The notes under the pieces are model-generated. The model searched no databases, was not told the origin of the DNA, and was given only the letters and a program-made list of their open reading frames with translations. From COE1 sp910588595 (GTDB taxonomy: Bacteria > Bacillota > Clostridia > Lachnospirales > Lachnospiraceae): a DNA stretch of 64,000 nucleotides. Location of the stretch: contig CARDBT010000006.1 of assembly GCA_948957135.1 (NCBI GenBank), positions 32,712 through 96,711 of the forward strand, in the 5' to 3' direction. Positions 17,518-24,996 of the stretch are shown piece by piece (position 1 is the stretch's first letter; each line of letters starts with the position of its first letter). The translations under genes were made by a program, and so were the position numbers.

Positions 17518-17885
17518 ACATACCGAGAATGAGTTACCCCCAATACCGCAAGGCCCGCAGGCTCGCCCATGAGTGCTGCAACTACTGTAACGGAAACTGC
17601 CTCCTGCTGGACGATGGGGAGGAATGTGTCTGTGTGCAGAGTATTTCCTATTCGCTGCTGTGCCGGTGGTTCAAGGTGGCCGTCCTGCCGCTGGACGCGG
17701 CCCTGTGCGCCGAGATCACCAAAGGCCGGGACGAGATCAAACGCTGCGCCGTCTGCGGGGCGGCGTTTACGCCCAACTCCAACCGGGCCAAATACTGCCC
17801 GGATTGTGCGGTGCAGGTACGCCGGAAGAAAGAGGCGGAACGCCAGCGGAAAAGATACCTCCTGTCTACGCATTTAGGGCGGTAA
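17514..17885 (+). CDS. Cysteine-rich VLP domain protein
   Basis: A 123-residue small protein with about 13 cysteines. An N-terminal CCNYCNGNC cluster, the central VLPLD tripeptide region that names the family, and a C-terminal zinc-ribbon-like CAVCGAAF...YCPDC precede a basic helix. It commonly follows the relaxase gene in Tn1549-like elements; its function is unknown, probably nucleic-acid related. It overlaps the relaxase stop (ATGA). Confidence 0.85.
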   Translation: MNIPRMSYPQYRKARRLAHECCNYCNGNCLLLDDGEECVCVQSISYSLLCRWFKVAVLPLDAALCAEITKGRDEIKRCAVCGAAFTPNSNRAKYCPDCAVQVRRKKEAERQRKRYLLSTHLGR

Positions 17886-18050
17886 AAGTCCACGGAAATC
17901 AAGGGTTTTTCCGCATGGTCGGCAGGCAGGTGGATAAAGTTATCCTGTTCCCCCAAAAACAGGGTTCTAAATGCGGGAAAATGGACAAAAAAGAAGCGCT
18001 GGGACAAAGACAGCTTTTTAGGTTTTTGTCCCGGCTGAATGATTTTGGCA

Positions 18051-18079
18051 TGGACACTGATTTTGTGCAATGCTATAAT
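18051..18079 (+). promoter_or_regulatory. Promoter of the GNAT gene
   Basis: TGGACA (18051) and an extended -10, TGCTATAAT (TATAAT at 18074-18079), are spaced 17 bp. An 8-bp GGGACAAA/TTTGTCCC hairpin at 18001-18032 just upstream may terminate the mob operon. Confidence 0.55.
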
Positions 18080-18106
18080 TGAGTAAATTTGAATTGAGGT
18101 GTACTT

Positions 18107-18613
18107 ATGCTTTATTATAGAACTCTGGAATTAAACCAAATAGAAGATTTTTGGAAGTTATTAAACACTTTGGACGCTGAAACAGATTATATGATGTATG
18201 AACCAAATGAGAGAACCCAGACCACAAATGTTCAAGAATTAAAAAATGATATTGAAAATAATGTGATTTGTGGAAGTGATTTTTTACAAGTGGCAATGGA
18301 AAATCAAAAAATGGTTGGCTATATTCGGGCAGAACGGGGAAAGTTTAATCGGATTCTTCATACAGCATATATTGTAGTAGGCATTTTGAAAGATTATAGA
18401 GGTAAAGGAATCGGTACATCTTTTTTTGAAATGCTGAATTGTTGGGCAAAGGAAAATGGAATTAAGAGACTGGAACTTACTGTTGAATGTTGCAATGAAA
18501 CAGCAAGACACTTGTATGAAAAAAGTGGTTTTAAGATTGAGGGAACAAGGGAGAAATCCATGTTCGTCAACGGCTCCTTTGTTGATGAATTTTATATGGC
18601 AAAAATTTTGTGA
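18107..18613 (+). CDS. GNAT-family N-acetyltransferase
   Basis: A 168-residue acetyl-CoA-dependent acetyltransferase. The fold core shows a VVGILKDYRGKGIGTSFFEM acetyl-CoA loop, a C-terminal ARHLYEKSGFKIEG motif and a terminal DEFYMAKIL strand, as in RimJ/RimL-like and aminoglycoside-type GNATs. The gene is clearly AT-richer than its neighbours and has its own promoter, so it looks like acquired cargo. Substrate cannot be told; drug, peptide or protein N-terminus are all possible. Confidence 0.85.
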   Translation: MLYYRTLELNQIEDFWKLLNTLDAETDYMMYEPNERTQTTNVQELKNDIENNVICGSDFLQVAMENQKMVGYIRAERGKFNRILHTAYIVVGILKDYRGKGIGTSFFEMLNCWAKENGIKRLELTVECCNETARHLYEKSGFKIEGTREKSMFVNGSFVDEFYMAKIL

Positions 18614-18665
18614 AAAAGAAATGCCGGACGCAGAGGCTTTGACACCTCCGCACCCGGCGTTTTGC

Positions 18666-18866
18666 TTATTCGTCTGTGAAGTGGAACCGCTGCGCCGCAA
18701 AGTCGGCGTCGCTCATGGCGTCCAGCTTATCGGCGGTCTGGCAGGCCAGCGCTGCCATTTCCTTGTCCATGTCCGGCAAAGCTGCCCGGAGATTTGCCGC
18801 CGTCCTGCGGCGGTCGGCGTTGTGGTACAGACAGATCAGGTTTTCTTCTTCCACGGTGAAATACAT
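18666..18866 (-). CDS. Transposon-transfer assisting family protein (TTRAP)
   Basis: A 66-residue acidic helical protein starting MYFTVEEENLICLYHNADRR and containing a DKLDAMSDADFAA stretch typical of TTRAP, found in many clostridial conjugative transposons next to the LtrC-like gene. It starts 4 bp after the stop of that gene, so the two are co-transcribed. Molecular role unknown. Confidence 0.75.
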   Translation of the reverse strand: MYFTVEEENLICLYHNADRRRTAANLRAALPDMDKEMAALACQTADKLDAMSDADFAAQRFHFTDE

Positions 18867-18869
18867 TCC

Positions 18870-21416
18870 TCATACCTCCATTTCTTTTGATTTTTCCCGC
18901 GCCGGGGGCTTTTTTTTCTGTTTCTCCTTGGCGGCGGCAAGCTGCGCCCGGATGGACGGTTTCTTTTGTTTCTGCGTTGTCTTTCGGGTCTGCTTGGGCT
19001 TTTGGGCCTCCGCCTTGGCTGCCTCGGCCACATCCAAAAGGGAAATCTGTTCCCCGGCTTTTGCCCTTGCTTCCAGTTCCTCCATAGACGGGGCATTGTT
19101 CATCATGCCGTCGATCATGTTGTAGTTCTGCTCGGTGGACATTTCCGCCGTCTTGATATGGCTTTCCTGCTGGGCGGGGATGGCAAATGCCCCTGTGCCG
19201 TTTGCCATAATAAGATACCTGCCGTCCTCCGACTGGTGGTGGAATCCATACCCGGCGGCCTCCATCTGTTCACGGCTCCTGTCGGTCAGATAGAAACGGC
19301 CCCTCGGCGTCTGGATTTGTTCGCCGGTCATGCACTCGTCCGGCGTGAGCTGCTTTTCCGGCTGGGCGAAAAACTCCGGCACCTGCCGGTAGTCGGCTCC
19401 CTCGTCCACATAATAGGCGGTCTGTTTCCCATCCTGCCGGAACACCACAATATCCCCCGTAGAGAGGGAATGTCCCTTGTAATCGGCGGGATGTTCTATG
19501 TTGAAGCGGCGGTAAATCTCGTCCAGCGTAGTGTCCTTGTCCAGCGGCGCGGTGTAGACAAGCTGGTAATTCTTCCTGTCCACCGAAAGCCCATCTGCCT
19601 GCAAGTCCTCATAGGAACGGTAGCGGAAGTCGCGCCCCTCTGGGCCGGGCGGCACTTGGTAGATGGAAAAGTTGGGCTGCGCCGGGGCCTCATAGTCGGA
19701 GGCAATATATTCCTCCATCGTCAGCCCGGCAGCGGCGGCCTCCTGTTCCAGCTCTGCCTCGATCTGTTTTTTGTAGTCCTGCAAGCTCTGGTCGAAGTCG
19801 GCAAGCTGCGGCGGCTCCGGCAAATGGTACTGGCCCTGATTGAGAAGCGGGCGGCACTCTTTTACATAGTCCAAAACCGCGTTGAAATAAGCGGTCTGTT
19901 CCGGCGTCAGGGTTTCCACGGATCGCAGCGGACGCCGGGCCTCCTGCTCCATAGCGGCCAGATTGCAATGCAGCTCCATATACGGGACGAACTCATGCAG
20001 AAGCATATCCCGCTGGGCCTTGTCCGCCTCCCATGCCTCCGGCCCCTCATGGTGCAGCACATGGTTTTTCCAGCTTTCATCCTGCGCGTAGTATTCATGG
20101 TAGCCCCGGATATGCTGGATCAGGGAACCGTCCCCGTCGCCAAAGTCCTGCCGCCCCTCGTAGTTGTCCGGCTGGCCCTGCATGGTAAAGTCAATGCGGA
20201 ACTTGGTCTTGTCGTACCAATGGCCCGTATAGCCCGGTTGCTCCCGTTCATGGCGTCTGGCGCTGTCCAGCTCCTTGAAAACGGCCTCGGCTTCATGCAG
20301 CGGCATTTGCTGGCCGTCTTTCAGATGGGGGCTTTCACTCCAAAGGATCGTGACAACCGGCTCCGCTGCCGGATTCTGCGCGATCTGCCGCTGGGCGTTA
20401 GCAACGGCAATCTCACTTTCGATCTCGCTTTTCACAAAGGAATCCATCTGGCCCTTTTGTAGTTCATAGCCCTGTTCACACAGGCGGTTGATAAGCCCGA
20501 TCACCTTGTCGTTATCGCCCACGGCCTCGGCATAGGCCACGATCAACTGCCGTTCCTCGCTGCCCAGACGCGGGGCGTTTTTCTCCGCCAGCTCAATCAG
20601 GGCGGCTGCCCGGTCAGCCGGGGACGCCTCCGGCATGAACGGCTTTCCATTCAAAAGGCCGTCGATCCCGTTCCACGCCTGCGGCTGGGGAATGGCGTTG
20701 GTCTGTTCAGCAGCTTCCAGAAAATCATCCAGCCTGTCGCCGGTCAGGGGTTCCATTGTCCCAGCCGGTAACTCATGGATGGCAAGGATTTCTTTTCCGG
20801 CTTCCGCAAGGGATAGGTCGAGATTGTCAAGCTGGCCTCCGTCCAGTTCTTTGTAGTCGGGGCCGTACAGTGTGTAATCGTATCCGGTTTCCGATGTCTG
20901 GATATACAGATATTCGCCGCTTTCCAGACGGTAGGCGGCCTCCTGCGGGGCTTCTGCCTGTTCCAGCGTTCCATCCCCGGCAATGGTAAAGCCCTGCGCC
21001 TGCGCCGCCTCCTTGGTTCCCTGCGACACTTCGCCGGTGGATTTCAAATCCGCGTCAATGAGGGTTTGCAGCATGGCCTTTACGCTGGCGGTCATTTCCT
21101 GCTGTTGCTTGGGGGACAGCTTGGAAAATACGCTGTCCGGGTCCGGTTGCTCGGCGGCCTGTTCCAGCGGTGCGGCCTGCGGCTGTTCCTGCTGGGACTG
21201 CCGCTGTTGCTGAAGCTGGGCAAGGTGGCCGTCAATGGTGGTAATCAACTCATGGGCGGTGGCCCGGATGGTTTCAAGGGAGGCTTTCAGCTCTTTCAAG
21301 TCCTTGCCTGAACTCCAACCGGCCACATAGCCAAAGGAATAGTCGGAGGTGTCCAGCCCGTAGTGTTGGCAGACGGCATAGGCCACGCTTTCGGCTTCAA
21401 ATGGATACATTAACAT
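18870..21416 (-). CDS. LtrC-like polyvalent protein, N-terminally truncated
   Basis: An 848-residue product that keeps the C-terminal parts of a conjugative-element polyvalent protein. From the start, FEAESVAYAVCQHYGLDTS is normally internal and follows an ArdC/zincin-like domain, which is missing. Then come a helical linker, an LPD25-like region (about 350-500), a YodL domain (about 590-690) and a DUF4316 C-terminus with the lysine-rich end PSIRAQLAAAKEKQKKK. Such proteins are thought to protect or process incoming DNA. The 5' end is fused to a truncated mobC at about 21417, so translation may be poor. Domain labels are by resemblance. Confidence 0.75.
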   Translation of the reverse strand: MLMYPFEAESVAYAVCQHYGLDTSDYSFGYVAGWSSGKDLKELKASLETIRATAHELITTIDGHLAQLQQQRQSQQEQPQAAPLEQAAEQPDPDSVFSKLSPKQQQEMTASVKAMLQTLIDADLKSTGEVSQGTKEAAQAQGFTIAGDGTLEQAEAPQEAAYRLESGEYLYIQTSETGYDYTLYGPDYKELDGGQLDNLDLSLAEAGKEILAIHELPAGTMEPLTGDRLDDFLEAAEQTNAIPQPQAWNGIDGLLNGKPFMPEASPADRAAALIELAEKNAPRLGSEERQLIVAYAEAVGDNDKVIGLINRLCEQGYELQKGQMDSFVKSEIESEIAVANAQRQIAQNPAAEPVVTILWSESPHLKDGQQMPLHEAEAVFKELDSARRHEREQPGYTGHWYDKTKFRIDFTMQGQPDNYEGRQDFGDGDGSLIQHIRGYHEYYAQDESWKNHVLHHEGPEAWEADKAQRDMLLHEFVPYMELHCNLAAMEQEARRPLRSVETLTPEQTAYFNAVLDYVKECRPLLNQGQYHLPEPPQLADFDQSLQDYKKQIEAELEQEAAAAGLTMEEYIASDYEAPAQPNFSIYQVPPGPEGRDFRYRSYEDLQADGLSVDRKNYQLVYTAPLDKDTTLDEIYRRFNIEHPADYKGHSLSTGDIVVFRQDGKQTAYYVDEGADYRQVPEFFAQPEKQLTPDECMTGEQIQTPRGRFYLTDRSREQMEAAGYGFHHQSEDGRYLIMANGTGAFAIPAQQESHIKTAEMSTEQNYNMIDGMMNNAPSMEELEARAKAGEQISLLDVAEAAKAEAQKPKQTRKTTQKQKKPSIRAQLAAAKEKQKKKPPAREKSKEMEV

Positions 21417-21428
21417 TTGAAGCCGAAA
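21389..21428. repeat. 15-bp perfect inverted repeat at a recombination junction
   Basis: 21389-21403 pairs perfectly with 21414-21428 around a 10-base loop. One arm is native ltrC sequence (FEAES codons); the other lies at the end of the truncated mobC. The repeat therefore seems to have formed at the junction, perhaps by fold-back template switching. Confidence 0.6.
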
Positions 21429-21501
21429 ATTCGGCGTATTCTTCCTCGGTCAAGCGTGTCTTGATTACCCGGCTTCGGTGTGGCGTGTTGTATCTTTTCA
21501 T
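21397..21501 (-). pseudogene. Truncated mobC (34 codons)
   Basis: A strong AAGGAGG site and ATG at 21501 open MKRYNTPHRSRVIKTRLTEE and continue EYAEFS, typical for a second MobC type. Similarity stops after about 28 codons at the junction with the LtrC-like gene. The relaxase that should follow is absent. Confidence 0.65.
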
Positions 21502-21854
21502 GGCTGTGAACCTCCTTTCACTCGCTGCAAAAGCGGCGGTAATTATAAGCGGCGCAAGCCGCAAAAAGGCGGGCTTGGGGTGGCAACCCCAACAAGATTC
21601 CCATAGGACAAAATGAGCCGGTAGGCGAAATTTGGTACTGTGGTAGAATCTTGCTCTTAGTAACTGACGGATTGCGCTGTGCTGGCTTTTGCCGTTTTCC
21701 CCCGGCTTGCATGGCGTGGATTCTGCCAATTTTGCGGCGGTATTTTCCCATGCAGAAAAGCCGGAAATAAGCAAAATAGGCGTAAAAAAACAGGAAACCT
21801 TTTTCCTTGATTTCCTGTTTCGTATCTTCGCCAATAGCGGCGGTTATCCTGTTG
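21502..21854. other. Intergenic region upstream of the truncated mobC, possible oriT remnant
   Basis: No convincing gene. A TTGGGGT/ACCCCAA hairpin with a GGCA loop (21575-21592) lies about 75 bp before the mobC start, like the TTGGGG/CCCCAA hairpin at 15851-15866. It may be the oriT of the lost mobilization module. Confidence 0.35.
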
Positions 21855-22259
21855 TTATTCCCCGGAAGCAAACTTGTAGCCTATGCCTAAAACGGTCTTT
21901 ATGTAAGTGGGATTCCTGCTGTCCGGCTCTATCTTTTTCCGTAGATTGCATATCACATTTGCCACGTTTGACTGGCAGCTTTCGCTTTCCATGCTCCACA
22001 CGGCTTCAAAGATTTGCGCTTTTGTGAATACCCTCCCCGGACTGGCGGCAAGGTAACAGAGTGCGCCGTATTCCAGACGGGTGAGGTAAATGTCCGTGCC
22101 GTCTTTTAATACCCGGCGTTGGTGTAATCTGATTTCCAATCCCGGAAAAATAAGCGCCGGGGAGTGGGGCGGCTGTATGGCTTCCAGCGGTATCATATCG
22201 GCAAGGGCGGCTATGACTTTCTCAACCGCTTTTTCTTCGGTGTCGCTGAATGTAAGCAT
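21855..22259 (-). CDS. Winged-helix DNA-binding protein (OmpR-type output domain only)
   Basis: A 134-residue protein whose C-terminal 95 residues form a Trans_reg_C winged helix (YLTRLEYGALCYLAASPG ... IKTVLGIGYKF). The N-terminal 40 residues are too short for a receiver domain and no phosphoacceptor aspartate is seen. Stand-alone winged-helix proteins of this kind occur in regulatory modules of clostridial IMEs. The start is uncertain: ATG at 22259 or an upstream GTG at 22283. Confidence 0.75.
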   Translation of the reverse strand: MLTFSDTEEKAVEKVIAALADMIPLEAIQPPHSPALIFPGLEIRLHQRRVLKDGTDIYLTRLEYGALCYLAASPGRVFTKAQIFEAVWSMESESCQSNVANVICNLRKKIEPDSRNPTYIKTVLGIGYKFASGE

Positions 22260-22303
22260 GACTATTTTCCCGACAAATACCACCTCCCGTTATGCCGTCC
22301 TTT

Positions 22304-22504
22304 TCAGTCAAAGCGGAACTGGAACAGGGCGGTGATAAGCCGCTGTTTTATGCTGTCCTCGGTGTCTATGTTGACGTGTCCGTTTTCAAGGGCGGCAAAG
22401 CGGATTCTCTTGCTGTAATGCCGTAAAACCTCGTCCACGGCTTCCGGCTCTCCGCTGGTCGCCCGGACAATGGTTTCATACGGTATAAGGTTAGGATTCC
22501 CCAT
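22304..22504 (-). CDS. Small helix-turn-helix protein (HTH_16-like)
   Basis: A 66-residue protein, paralogue of the 7969-8211 product. IPYETIVRATSGEPEAVDEV and the C-terminal IKQRLITALFQFRFD helix are family-typical. It overlaps the end of the sigma gene by 14 bp. The longer upstream frame is ignored because MGNPNLIPYE has the family start. Confidence 0.75.
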   Translation of the reverse strand: MGNPNLIPYETIVRATSGEPEAVDEVLRHYSKRIRFAALENGHVNIDTEDSIKQRLITALFQFRFD

Positions 22505-22934
22505 GTAAAAGCACCTCCATTTCCTCCTGCAACATCTGTAATGCACTGTGGATATAATGCCATGCCGTACTCTTGCATTGCCCGTATAAATCCGCGATTT
22601 CCTGCTGTGTGTAATTCCCGAAAAAGTAAAGGTAAATGATTTCCCTCTTTTTCTCCGGCAAAGACAACAGGGCTGCAGCAAGCTCGCCATTGGTGAGTAT
22701 GATTGTCTGACCGCAGATTGTAACGGGGTATTGTTCGTAGGGTGATTTGAGAGATTCGTCTGATGTGCTTAGAGGGTAGAACTTTTCTTCTGTGAGGTAT
22801 TCAAAGGATATTTCTTTTTGCCGCCGCCTGTTCCTGTCGCGCCATGCGTTGATAGCGGCATAGCGTATGACAACTTTGCAAAAGGCGTTGAAAGAATACA
22901 CGATATGTTCTTTGTATGCTTCTGTGCAAGCCAT
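22491..22934 (-). CDS. Sigma-70-family factor of an integrative element
   Basis: A 147-residue short sigma factor with degenerate region 2 at the N-terminus (FNAFCKVVIRYAAINAWRD) and region 4 at the C-terminus (NYTQQEIADLYGQCKSTAWHYIH). Same family as the factor at 8218-8649 but clearly divergent. A GGAGGA site precedes the ATG. Its closest relative in the window is the fragment at 5595-5736. Confidence 0.85.
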   Translation of the reverse strand: MACTEAYKEHIVYSFNAFCKVVIRYAAINAWRDRNRRRQKEISFEYLTEEKFYPLSTSDESLKSPYEQYPVTICGQTIILTNGELAAALLSLPEKKREIIYLYFFGNYTQQEIADLYGQCKSTAWHYIHSALQMLQEEMEVLLHGES

Positions 22935-22983
22935 AGAAAAATCCTCCTTTCTCCCACATGGGGAACATTGTTAGATGTTGCCT

Positions 22984-23559
22984 TTATTGATAAAAACCAA
23001 ACTTATTGAGGTTATACCAATCCGTGATAGCCTGTTCTGATTTTGCGTTCAGTAACGTTAAGATTTTCCTCGCAAATTCTAAAGTACCTGAACCATTAGC
23101 AGTAATAATATTTGCGTCACAAACAGCTTGCTCCTCTAAAAAATTCTTATCGCCCTTGTAATGTGGTGCTTGTGATTTCATAAATTCAAGGGTATTCCCG
23201 GAGTGCTTAATTTCATTCAGAAAGCCATTTTCTGCCATAAAGTTTACAGCGTTACAGATTGCCCCAACTGGAATATGATTTTTAACCGCATATTCAACAA
23301 GGGGAAAAACATCATTGTTTTTCTGTTCTGCCCATGCGTTCCCACCAGCCAAAATCAACAGGCTAAATTTTGTGGGGTAGTCGTCCACGGCATAATCAGG
23401 CAAAACGTGAAAGCCTCCCATTGAAACTTTGGGATTCTTGTCAAGGCTGATTGTCCTCACAATATAATCTGTATCAGAGGAATTTAATTCAGCGCACACA
23501 TATGCAGGCTCCCAGTCCGCATATCCATTGAAGATAAAAACTAAAATTTCTTTTTTCAT
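22984..23559 (-). CDS. DJ-1/PfpI-family protein
   Basis: A 191-residue protein of the DJ-1/ThiJ/PfpI superfamily. It opens MKKEILVFIFNGYADWEPAY, has the nucleophile elbow GAICNAV with a cysteine near residue 100, and a C-terminal FARKILTLLNA helix. Members act as glyoxalases, deglycases or proteases; the substrate is unknown here. The start at 23559 is preferred over 23565 because of spacing to AAAGGTGG. It is AT-rich compared with neighbouring element genes. The upstream WYL-type regulator could control it. Confidence 0.8.
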   Translation of the reverse strand: MKKEILVFIFNGYADWEPAYVCAELNSSDTDYIVRTISLDKNPKVSMGGFHVLPDYAVDDYPTKFSLLILAGGNAWAEQKNNDVFPLVEYAVKNHIPVGAICNAVNFMAENGFLNEIKHSGNTLEFMKSQAPHYKGDKNFLEEQAVCDANIITANGSGTLEFARKILTLLNAKSEQAITDWYNLNKFGFYQ

Positions 23560-23594
23560 TTTCATTACCACCTTTCTCAGCTTATTGTACAATA

Positions 23595-23625
23595 CAAAAG
23601 GTGACAGCTAATGTGTCACCCTTTA
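23595..23625 (-). terminator. Terminator of the WYL regulator gene
   Basis: GGTGACA/TGTCACC stem with a short loop, followed on the minus strand by TTTTGTATTG. It overlaps the original stop codon region of the regulator. Confidence 0.55.
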
Positions 23626-24718
23626 TAAAATCCATGTGCAATTTTCAATCGACATTTTATGTCATTATAAAGTTCCGGCGGTGAAACCACTCGCACCTTG
23701 TCTAACATTCCAAAGACTAGTACAGCGTTTTCTTAATCCCCATATACTTAGTGCTTGATCTTTTCGTCAGCGCAAGGCGGAGGAAGGAGGCAATGCGGTG
23801 GCATTGTTGACTGACGACAACGCGGCGATGGCGTAAATAGCGAGTGCTAAGTGTATGAGGGATTAGGAAATGCTGTACTAGATTGCTGACAGACGATAGG
23901 CTTGATGTATAGAAACATATAAGTCCTGTATCTGTCTGACTGTTGATTTCTTGAAAAAATGAAGCGTCTATTTTCTGTGTAATCTCAAATTCGTCTTTTT
24001 TGTCATACTCCAATACAACTTTTATAGAACCTCTTTTATTCCGCTTTGAAAAAAGATTATTCGCATAATCTTTTTCAAGCTGAATATTACCTATCTGTCG
24101 TTGCTCAAAACTATCCTCCAAAACTTCATAGGAAATGATACGTCTAAGTTTGAACAACCGAAAATCATTTCTATTCCTGCAAAAAGCATATAGATACCAG
24201 TCTGATTGTTTAAAAATCAATTTATATGGCTCTACAAATCTTTTTTCTCTTGAATTTCTTGATACATAATCAAGCAAAACACAATGACTGTTACATATTG
24301 CTTTGTGTAGTGCGATTGCCTTTTCATGTATTATGCTGTCCTCAAACCATGCAGAAAAATTGATAACATATTCGCTTTGTGAAAAAATATCAGTTTCTTT
24401 CTCTGGTATTAGCTTTGCAATTAAACTATTAACAGAGATGTCATTGTCAATACTTTTCAGTCCTTTTAATGCTGTAAATATTTTCCTTGTATCATCAGTC
24501 GATAAAATCTTTTTGTCTATTTTATATCCCTCAATGACTGAAATACCACCACCGATTCCCGGATAGGAAATTATGGGTATCCCGGCAAGATTTAGTGTAT
24601 CTAAATCACGAAAAATAGTCCTTTTAGAAACCTCAAAACGGTCTGCCAATTCTTGAACTGTTATTTTGTCAACATCAGCAAGAACGCATATTAAACCAAT
24701 TAAACGTTGTATTCTCAT
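23616..24718 (-). pseudogene. YafY-type HTH/WYL regulator interrupted by a MITE
   Basis: The N-terminus is a DeoR/HTH_11 domain (MRIQRLIGLICVLADVDKIT; VQELADRFEVSKRTIFRDLD) and the middle is a WYL domain (about 140-210, with WYLYAFCRNRNDFRLFKLRR). After SSLSSVSNLV the frame enters a 165-bp MITE and stops at 23717. On the other side the missing tail, FGMLDKVRVVSPPELYND and on to FYKG and stop at 23616, is intact and rejoins in frame if one CTAG copy is kept. The present product has a foreign 50-residue tail; DNA binding may survive. Confidence 0.8.
23717..23881. mobile_element. 165-bp MITE with CTAG target duplication
   Basis: CTAG is present at both edges (23717-23720, 23878-23881). Inside, the ends form long imperfect terminal inverted repeats (TACAGCGTTTTCTTAATCCC against TACAGCATTTCCTAATCCC), continuing for about 35 bp. 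No transposase is encoded. It lies inside the WYL regulator gene. The autonomous parent is unknown. Confidence 0.75.
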
Positions 24719-24793
24719 TTGAATTATACCTCTCGCATTTTTCGCAATCTATTTTATCATACGAAAACGAATTTTTCTATTGTTTTGAATGAT

Positions 24794-24996
24794 ATAAGGA
24801 CTGAGGAGTTTCGTAGTAGTCGGCATTGGTGGTAATGTGTATAACTGGCTATCTTATGGAATTGTGGGTAACTCTGTTTGCAGGACGTGGGAAAGCTGCA
24901 CTTTAGCTTTTCCATGTGCTGTGAACAGAGTTATCCATGATTCCATAGCCTGTTATGCACATTTCCACAATGCACCTTTTGTTTTTCAGTCCTTAT
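24794..24996. repeat. 200-bp imperfect palindrome at the recombinase 3' end
   Basis: The outer arms ATAAGGACTGA (24794-24804) and TCAGTCCTTAT (24986-24996) are perfect. Further inward AATGTGTATAAC pairs with GTTATGCACATT, GTAACTCTGTT with AACAGAGTTATC, and GGAAAGCT with AGCTTTTCC, so almost the whole interval folds on itself. The recombinase stop codon lies in the right outer arm. It may be a MITE, a single-strand origin, or an element-end structure. Confidence 0.65.

Larger units (their letters stand above)
5830..21416. mobile_element. Partial Tn916/Tn1549-type integrative element (int end)
   Basis: Order from the int end: int, xis, HTH, sigma, leader ORF, double-receiver protein, ABC transporter, two-component system, XRE, oriT, MobC, relaxase, cysteine-rich VLP, GNAT, TTRAP, LtrC-like. 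This is the arrangement of the right part of Tn1549-like ICEs, with an antimicrobial-response cassette where Tn1549 carries vanB. It breaks off inside the ltrC-like gene at about 21417, so T4SS genes belonging to it are absent here. The left boundary is approximate. Confidence 0.6.

Noticed and set aside
18966..20462. 498-codon open frame on the plus strand
   Set aside because: It is the complement of the LtrC-like gene. GC-rich codons leave the opposite frame open; no ribosome site and no family resemblance.
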